A DNA stretch of 64,000 nucleotides from Agapanthus africanus (taxonomy: Eukaryota > Streptophyta > Magnoliopsida > Asparagales > Amaryllidaceae), in the NCBI GenBank assembly GCA_030015575.1, contig CM057339.1, forward strand, positions 778,736,809-778,800,808, given 5' to 3'. Position numbers and translations under genes: made by a program. Positions within the stretch are counted from its first letter, which is position 1. The number at the start of each line of letters is the position of its first letter. Of this stretch, positions 57,507 to 64,000 are shown piece after piece. The notes under the pieces are model-generated. The model made no database searches, was not told where the DNA came from, and saw only the letters and a program-made list of their open reading frames with translations.

Positions 57507-59618
57507 ATGGGTACCCCACCTCACAAAACTCTTGCCGAACTTTGGTACCCTCATCCAAACATTGCTTCCTACGCGAATTGTTTTGGTCGAATTACGGACG
57601 ACCTCTCCATGCCCAAAATTTCTTTGAAAGATCGAATAGAAGCATCTAGGAGAAACAGTTCGACTCCGCAATCCACTTTGTATCAACCATTTCAACCTTC
57701 ACCAGTTTCTTACGTTGATACTCCTTTTTCGAGTCCTGTTGTAACTCCGAAACCCATGTCTATTGTTGAACATATTGAACAATCTCGTAACCGATCTTTC
57801 ACTCCTTTCAACACTTCCAGTTCTTGGAATCAACAAGTCCATTCACCTATTTATCCAAATGTTGATCCTACTCCTGTCCAACCATTCAATTCCTACCAGT
57901 CCTACCCAACTTTCACACCTTCCCTAGACTTTGCTTCTACACAACCATTTGGGAGTTTCACGTATCTAAACAATTTTGAATCTTTTACTGAAACCCTTTC
58001 ACAACCCATGTCTAGTCTGGAACAGTCGTTGGAAGCTTATATTGTAGCGACAAACCAACAGATGAGGAATTTGGATGCGTCCATTGCCGCCCTTAATTCA
58101 TCAAGACAACCTAGTGAACCGGTAGCTAGTTTCCAACTAGCTCCAAATTTTCCAATGTATGATGAGGCGGTTGGACAGATTGAGAATTTGAGTGAAGAGA
58201 GTGAGCTGTGCACCCTTCCAAATCAAATCTATCCATCCCCAATTGAATCCCACAACTCCGGTTTTGAATGTCTATCAAGTGTCCAAAATGATTCACCAGT
58301 TGAAAATAAAACGTTTAATGAGTTGTGCGACTTTGTAGTGCTTGATTTGCCAGATTGTGAAGGGTACCTTTCGAGTGAAACCATCACCAATCCTTTCGAC
58401 CTCTACACCTCAAATTTAGAACCTGAATTGATAAATATCCATGCTTTTGATGAGGTCTCCGAAAAAATTGATTTTCACTTGATTGAGGATATTGACGCAG
58501 GAAATATTTTGGATGATGAACCCGCAGATTTGACTGAATTTTTCTCTCCAATTCATCATCCCGAGTCATTAAATGTTTCTCCCGAACTTCATATGCGTCT
58601 TGATTTTGATGATAATTGCATGGGTGGGATAACTTTTGAGGAGAATTATGAGGATAGTATTGAGGAGAGTATTGAGGATAGTATTGAGGATGAACCAGTT
58701 TTGTTTGATGAGTCGGATTTTCCAACTCATCTTCCTGAACCTTTAACTGTTATACTTCCTAAATCACCCCCCTTCATCCTTTCCATCGTTCCGACCACGC
58801 AAGAGATCACGCAAGAAGACTGTGAGCTTGAAAAATTTCTGTTCGATCACAGCAGTTTTGACGCCACTAGTGCGTTCCTCCTTGAATCTGACACAGTTCT
58901 CACAACCGATAACGATTACGAGTGTTTCACTTTTTTGGACGATTTTGAAGACTCACCGCCCGAGTTTAAGTCCTTTGAATTTTCAGATGAGTTAGTTGAA
59001 CTATCAGACTCGGTTGCTTACAGTCATTTCGAACCATTGATGGAATCCTTCGAGTTCAAGACAGTTTCACCAATTTCACCTTCAATTGTTTCACCTCTGA
59101 AACTCGAACTCAAGCTGTTGCCGTCTCATCTTACATACGCTTACTTAGGTGAGAATGAGACCCTTCCTAAATCACTCCCCTTCGTCCTTTCCATCGTTTT
59201 GACCGCGCAAGAATCCGTCACGTTTCCATTTTCAATGTCTGGTTTACCAAGTTCAACGTACCCATGTTTTCTCGCGAATCTTGAGGGATTTGACCCCATT
59301 TCTCGACAGGTTGATAGATTAACACAATCGCTTTTAACACATCGGTCATCACAATTTGTGCTAATTTATTCACTCAATTTACAACCTCAAGTTCGTACTA
59401 CACTTCTTTCTCTCTTTCGCCATTTTTCGCCTAATATACCGATACCATATTCCACATTTCTTCCCATACGGTCTCGTGTGTTTCTCATTTCTTTTCTCTA
59501 CACTCCATTCTTTCACCAACCACACCATTATAACGATAAATTTTTTGAATGGTTGGTGCTAACTTTTGGCCTGTGTAAGGCCTTGTATAGTTTGATACTG
59601 TATTTTTCTCCTCCCTAA
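57507..59618 (+). CDS. Long open frame of element D, unknown function
   Basis: Open for 725 codons from the ATG at 57441; I prefer the ATG at 57507 (703 codons, starting MGTPPHKTLAELWYPHPN). The N-terminal third is rich in Ser, Pro, Gln and aromatic residues. Near residues 183-225 (of 725) a predicted helix, SSLEQSLEAYIVATNQQMRN then LDASIAALNSSRQPS, resembles the helix after the zinc knuckle in E gag (LEQSVDTFIKHSMRTTDTLT). The middle is strongly acidic (EESIEDSIEDEP). LPKSPPFILSIVPTTQE and LPKSLPFVLSIVLTAQES form an internal repeat. The end, KFFEWLVLTFGLCKAL, matches a relic behind E's protease. There is no gag domain, zinc knuckle, DTG/DLG or YxDD motif. An intact frame of this length in an otherwise gene-less element suggests it was kept until recently. 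Function unknown. Confidence 0.72.
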   Translation: MGTPPHKTLAELWYPHPNIASYANCFGRITDDLSMPKISLKDRIEASRRNSSTPQSTLYQPFQPSPVSYVDTPFSSPVVTPKPMSIVEHIEQSRNRSFTPFNTSSSWNQQVHSPIYPNVDPTPVQPFNSYQSYPTFTPSLDFASTQPFGSFTYLNNFESFTETLSQPMSSLEQSLEAYIVATNQQMRNLDASIAALNSSRQPSEPVASFQLAPNFPMYDEAVGQIENLSEESELCTLPNQIYPSPIESHNSGFECLSSVQNDSPVENKTFNELCDFVVLDLPDCEGYLSSETITNPFDLYTSNLEPELINIHAFDEVSEKIDFHLIEDIDAGNILDDEPADLTEFFSPIHHPESLNVSPELHMRLDFDDNCMGGITFEENYEDSIEESIEDSIEDEPVLFDESDFPTHLPEPLTVILPKSPPFILSIVPTTQEITQEDCELEKFLFDHSSFDATSAFLLESDTVLTTDNDYECFTFLDDFEDSPPEFKSFEFSDELVELSDSVAYSHFEPLMESFEFKTVSPISPSIVSPLKLELKLLPSHLTYAYLGENETLPKSLPFVLSIVLTAQESVTFPFSMSGLPSSTYPCFLANLEGFDPISRQVDRLTQSLLTHRSSQFVLIYSLNLQPQVRTTLLSLFRHFSPNIPIPYSTFLPIRSRVFLISFLYTPFFHQPHHYNDKFFEWLVLTFGLCKALYSLILYFSPP

Positions 59619-61107
59619 CTCTGAATTTTAACGTTTAAACAGTGGAAACACTATTTCACTTAAGTTTGGGGAGGTCCTTTTTGTATAAATATTTTTTGTT
59701 TTGTTTTTTCTGTTAACAATAAAAAATAAAAAAAATAAACAGGGGAATACCGACCATTTTGACCCTCTTGGTATAGCCTGACAGTGAGGACACTGTCAAG
59801 TTTAAGTTTGGGGGTGTGCTCGGTAAGCTTTCTTCCTTCGCATTCATATGTATATTTTTGCATTTGCATACTTATTTTAAAACCCATAAAAAATTGAAAA
59901 ATTTCAAAAATTATAAAAATTGAAAACTTCAATTTTGGCCACAATTGATTTAAGTTTGATAAGACGGTTAACTAGTTAGGAAAAACTAGATCCTAGACTT
60001 AGTAAATTAAAAACCCTAAAAATAACCTTTCTTAAAAATTAACGGTAGAAAATATATGTTTTTGTAGTTTACTTAGAAATAGGCAAATTTTGAGTTCACT
60101 TCTTGGGCTAAGTCAAAATAAGAGAAGAGTATTGATATTTTTATTAAAGTATAAGTCTGAAAAATAATTCCTAAGCTTAAGTCTAAATTCTGAAAATATA
60201 TACCCTACATCTTGCACAAACACGAACCTTGAAACTTGGAATAGTAGAGGATACCTTGAAATGCTCTTGTCTAAAGTCCTTAGTATGAAGTAAAATAAAA
60301 AATAAAAGTGTGAATAAAGAGATAAAAAAATGAACACTGGTTTTGTAATTACTTAAGGCTGCATAAATAGAAAAAATATATAGCAAGGGTGCTTTATCAG
60401 CTAGTGCCTTAGATCAACTGGTTTGGGAGTCACTGCTAAAAGCCTTAGGTATTACAAGACGAGGAATTACGCCTTAATGTGCAACCACATTTTGTAATCG
60501 GTCGATTGGTACCTCAAGAAGTATTAACGGTCGTATGAAGGATGTGTGAGCAATTTCATCTAAAATTCACCAATTAAAAGTACTTTGGACAATGGACAAG
60601 AGTATAAGAGCTTGAATTGAATTTCCAAGTGTAGGGGTGATACATACACACACGCAGGGGGTATATGATTAGGGTTTGGATGAGAGATAGGAATGAAAAA
60701 TAGGACTTATATCTTTAGTAGAGATGATAAAAATTCCTAAGTTGTGATGGAACCTTAGAAGGAAAACTTAAAAGATGCTAAAAGCTAAGTAAATTTACAA
60801 AACATATACAATCTTAAGTTAAATGATAAGGAAGCGTGAAAAATAAGGGTTGATAATTTCTGAGTTGAAGATAATAGAATTTCTTACTAGAAAACCGAAT
60901 TGGAGAATAAAAGTCAATAGGCCGAATTGATAGGATTTTGTGGGTGGTATCCGCTAAAAACCCTCAGGAGACAACACTCCTCCTACTAGGGACACCTAGA
61001 GTTTAACGGCTTGTTGCACGAGCTCAGTACAATCGCGTTTCCCTGCGAAAGTGAGGTTAGGTCTTTTTTCGAAAATAAAACTAGTTTTGCTCGAGGACGA
61101 GCAAAAG
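59619..61107 (+). other. 3' untranslated part of element D
   Basis: No gene. Two extra polypurine-like sites, CTTAAGTTTGGGGAGG (about 59657) and TTAAGTTTGGGGGTGTG (about 59801), precede the true one. 60200-60290 matches E (30209-30300 reversed). Confidence 0.65.
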
Positions 61108-61124
61108 ATAAGTTTGGGGGTATT
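61108..61124 (+). promoter_or_regulatory. Polypurine tract of D
   Basis: ATAAGTTTGGGGGTATT directly before TGTTCATATC of the 3' LTR. Confidence 0.85.
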
Positions 61125-62070
61125 TGTTCATATCATAATTTTGCATTATCATATTCCCCATTCTTATTCATTTTACAAATAAACAGGTGCTTTTGATCCA
61201 TGTCTGCTACATAGTTGCAGGTTACAGGTTCTCGGAACAAAACAGTGAAAAGGATGAAAAGACGTTACAAAAGTGAGATTACGACCAACAAATAAAAGAA
61301 TCTTGATCATGCCTACAGTTTGAAGAATAAACGAAGATCAATGAACAATTTCACAAAGTACAAACGCAGCGCAAGATTCAAGACTTCAACACGAAGCGAA
61401 CGGTAAAAGTCCACAATATTCTGCACTGTGGAAATCTGGAGAAACTAGAAGACATTCTGAAGAACCAAGGGAAGAAAAGTCAAGTAAAAAAGCAACATGA
61501 AATTACCAGAGAAACAGAAGCCCAATAGCCTCCAAGATGGCCGCGGAACCGCGGCCAAACAGGGCTTTTGGCCGCGGTTCCGCGGCCATGATAAGCACGT
61601 GTCGGTGCATTTTTTGACGGTGGTAGCGGTGCATTGACCAGGCTTCTCATGATAGTTTTGTAAATGTAGATAGGGATCGGATGTAAAACCTAGGGTTTCT
61701 ATAATCTATAAATAGGAACCCTAAAGCTCTTTTTGGAGCATGCCTCTTCTTGTGCCTCATTTTATTGATCAAAATTCAGAATTCAATTCCTGTAATGTTT
61801 GAAGAGAGCATCAAATAAAAATTAGAGTAAGTTTTATTTTTATTGCCCTAGTTAATTTTCTTTCTGCCCTAGTATAACTTTTATTATCTGCCCTAGCATA
61901 ACTTTTATTATCTGCCCTAGTTAATTAGTTTAGAACATGTTTATCAATTCCCTAATGAGTGAGTAGTTCCTCACTTGTTAGGGTTAGGAATATGAGAGGT
62001 TTGAGAGATGAAAATCTCTCAACCCTTTCTTGCCCATCACATATTTTTATAGGACTCCATGCATACATAC
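61125..62070 (+). repeat. Element D 3' LTR, left part
   Basis: 946 bp of the LTR up to GCATACATAC, where LTR I begins (a CATAC-type duplication is likely). CG double palindrome at 61539-61587: GGCCGCGGAACCGCGGCC and its exact complement with spacer AAACAGGGCTTTT. Confidence 0.9.
61539..61587 (+). repeat. CG-rich double palindrome in D 3' LTR
   Basis: The most regular copy: two 18-mers, each nearly its own complement and the exact complement of the other, 13 bases apart. Starts at +414 of the LTR. Confidence 0.9.
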
Positions 62071-62882
62071 TGTTCCCCTCCGAACGGACACGCGGGACGT
62101 GGGACGTCTCGCCTGAGGTTCGGGGCAGATGCCAATAGGTGCTATCCGTCCACCTCTCCGAGGATGCCAAGTTGATTTATGGCACCATGTCTCGAAGGTT
62201 TAAACGGATGCGGCCGATGTAGCAGACTTCGTCAGATTCCCCCTCGTTTGAGGGGTTTTTGATTGTGGGGACGCTCTTCCCTGCAGGCGCAAGCCCCTGC
62301 AGTTAATTACGCTACCGCATCGCGGTAACAACTTTCTCCTTCTCCAGATGGTCACTTCGTGTCGTGTGTTTTTGTTTTATGTTTTATTGCCCGTGGATCG
62401 TTTACGGAGACTGAGTTATGTCGTCGCCCGTAGGGCGTGAACTAGTCCAAATCCGAGTTATCTTAGATTTGGGTTTGGGGGTTTTGTTTGAGGATACGTT
62501 AGCCACGCTTGAGGCTAAGATCAACTCAAACATTTGTTAAGGACACGTTAGTCTAGTTTAAGACTAAGATCAACTTAACGGGATCGTTTAGATCCGACAA
62601 AGGAGCGTTTGGACTCCGTCGTTCCAGTTTTAGGGACATAGTGGTCCATCGTATGTGTGTGGCCGTCGGGACCCGTCACCTCTCTGACGACGTTGAAGGA
62701 TTACAACGACGGGTGTCAGAGGGGTTCAGAGATGTACCCTCGAGCCAGAGTCAATTGGGGGGATTCGTAGTCCAGTCTGCTTGAAGGTTTAAGGATTCGT
62801 TAGCCATCTTTGAGGCTAAGATCAACTTAAACGGGACCGTTTAGATCCGACAAAAGAGCATATAGGGGCTCTATTGTTCTAG

Positions 62883-63010
62883 TTTAGGGACATTGCGGTC
62901 CGTGGGTAGTTTAAGGACATTGCGGTCCGTGGGTAGTTTAAGGACATTGCGGTCCATGGGTAGTTTAAGGACATTGCGGTCCATGGTTAGTTTTAAGACA
63001 TCTCGGTCAA
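62883..63010 (+). repeat. About five 27-bp tandem repeats in LTR I
   Basis: Unit GTTTAAGGACATTGCGGTCC plus RTGGGTA. Related GGACACGTTAG/GGCTAAGATCAAC blocks recur at 62495-62580 and 62790-62830. Confidence 0.88.
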
Positions 63011-63054
63011 GGTTAAGGACGTCGTAGTCCATGGGTTTAAGGACTCCACAGTAT

Positions 63055-63360
63055 GGTATGTGCTCTGGATGCTTCACACGGGTTCACTGCCGTGCTTGGC
63101 GAGGACCAGGCTCCGCTCTGGGCGTTTTCCGCGGGGTCAAGGAGTGACGTTATCCGCGTTCCACGTAACCAGGAATTTTGCACTAGATTCTTCACACGGG
63201 TTCACTGCCGCGTTAGGCGAGGACTAGGCTCCGCTCTGGATGCTTCACACGGGTTCACTGCCGTGCTCTGCGAGGACCAGGATCCGCTCTGGACGTTTTC
63301 CACAGGGTCAAAGAGTGACGTTATCCGCGTTCCACGTAACCAGGAATTTTGCATTAGACA
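63055..63360 (+). repeat. Two to three larger tandem repeats in LTR I
   Basis: GGATGCTTCACACGGGTTCA and GACGTTATCCGCGTTCCACG recur (63067/63237 and 63147/63322), a unit of about 170 bp with an extra partial copy at 63185. Confidence 0.85.
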
Positions 63361-63681
63361 TGGGTTTAAGGACCCCACAGTCCATATCATGAGTGGTCAT
63401 CGGGACCCGTCACCTCTTTGAAGACATTGAGGGATTACAATGCCAAGTATCAAAGGAGTGAAGAGATGTACCCTAGAACCGGAATGGCTTGAGTAGTCCC
63501 TGGCCCAATTTGGGGTCAAGACTAATTAATTATGTTATGAGCCCACTGGCCCAGTTAATCACGAATTGAGGACTTATGGCCAGCTTGGGCTAAGTCCAGT
63601 CAGGTCTGGAATATTGGCTTCTTGTTGGTCCATTGAGGGAGAGGCTTTGCCTCTATCCCTTTAGCCAATCGGGCCAAAGCC

Positions 63682-63979
63682 TAGTGTTAAACACTACAGA
63701 GCAATCAGTGTTGAACACTGGGAATGAGGTTGACAAGTTAGTGTTTAACACTAGAAGATAATTGGTGTTAAACACCAGCGACAAGGCTTTTAAATTAGTG
63801 TTAAACACTAAAACAGATCGGTATCAAGCACTGGCAACTGAGCCCTCAAATTAGTGTTAAACACTAAGGTAGTCAGTGTTGAACACTGCAAGTAAAGTTT
63901 TTTGATTAGTGTTGAACACTAAGGCCCAACAGTTGTTCTAACACTGGATTCGGGAGTTTCGATTTAGTGTTAAACACTA
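63682..63979 (+). repeat. Array of odd palindromes with GTTRAAC centre
   Basis: Nine 15-mers of type TAGTGTTAAACACTA (63682, 63739, 63796, 63852, 63907, 63965 with TAG arms; 63706 and 63874 with CAG arms; 63763 with TGG arms) and two worn ones (about 63820 and 63930). Centre-to-centre distances alternate near 24 and 33 bp, giving a 57-bp double unit. Confidence 0.92.
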
Positions 63980-64000
63980 AGGCAAGAGGGGTCACGTGGC

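Larger units (their letters stand above)
54981..62070 (+). mobile_element. Athila-derived element D with a single long open frame
   Basis: Plus strand, inserted in H. 5' LTR 54981-56388, primer site 56391-56408, inside 56389-61124, polypurine tract 61108-61124, 3' LTR from 61125, broken at 62071 by LTR I. The visible 3' LTR part differs from the 5' LTR at roughly twenty places in 945 bp, so D is fairly young. There is no gag domain, protease, RT, RNase H or integrase; the only large frame is 57507-59618. Leader and 3' untranslated parts match element E. Confidence 0.9.
62071..64000 (+). mobile_element. LTR I, inserted in the D 3' LTR; runs off the window
   Basis: Starts TGTTCCCCTCCGAACGG inside D. 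No gene. It shares with element B LTRs the landmarks TTGATTGTRGGGA and GCAGTTAATTAC near its start and an array of odd palindromes, but not the rest of the sequence. Contains several tandem repeats (62495-63360) and the palindrome array 63682-63979. Length so far 1.93 kb. Confidence 0.7.

Noticed and set aside
63682-63979. CRISPR-like array of spaced palindromes
   Set aside because: Plant DNA, repeats of only 15 bp with spacers of 9-18 bp that are themselves similar; it lies inside an LTR.

Overview
The window is nuclear DNA of a flowering plant with a large, repeat-rich genome. The evidence is one host gene with plant-type GT-AG introns (one of them GC-AG), plus plant transposon lineages: an RTE-type LINE, Copia elements with a tRNA-iMet-type primer site, Athila-type Ty3/Gypsy elements, foldback MITEs and a plant mobile domain (PMD) pseudogene. 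I cannot name the species.

Host gene (minus strand, about 22.57 kb down to base 33 and on past the left edge). The only intact-looking host gene encodes a lipid droplet-associated hydrolase (LDAH, an alpha/beta hydrolase). It was rebuilt exon by exon: eight coding exons (22102-22169, 21171-21244, 20982-21053, 20866-20894, 2931-2981, 528-578, 216-275, 33-115) and two probable 5'UTR exons. All phases match and the product carries GNPG and the nucleophile motif GHSIGS. Intron 4 (2982-20865) is 17.9 kb and filled with transposons: several foldback MITEs (three of one family), a complete RTE LINE, and a 10.6-kb LTR element (B) that splits the LINE between CTCAT duplications. B itself carries a 5'-half copy (A2) of a Copia element.

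22.6-25.8 kb holds the LDAH upstream region, a set of spaced repeats and a decayed PMD gene on the plus strand. From 25836 to the right edge is a nest of LTR retrotransposons. Copia C (minus) breaks the PMD pseudogene. Athila-type E (minus, 27892-48168, CAAAC duplication) sits in C and has gag and protease only. Young Copia A (plus, 31789-41916, GTTTC duplication) sits exactly at the gag/protease junction of E, and LTR F (44153-45593) sits in E's leader. To the right are two long LTR-like blocks (G 48850-52027, H 52028-54980). H is interrupted by Athila derivative D (54981 onward), which has no gag core or pol but an open 725-codon frame. D's 3' LTR is interrupted by LTR I (62071 to the end).

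The most unusual signals are short structured modules shared between elements. (1) A CG-rich double palindrome (CCGCGG-NN-CCGCGG type) lies 200-270 nt after the primer site in both Copia and Gypsy elements, and again upstream of the LTR TATA box in Gypsy elements, at exactly +414 in three LTRs. (2) Arrays of odd palindromes with a fixed GTTRAAC centre have different but self-complementary arms in the LTRs of B and I. (3) A hairpin before the Copia TATA box shows a paired base change between copies. (4) D keeps its long open frame although it lacks everything usually needed to move on its own.
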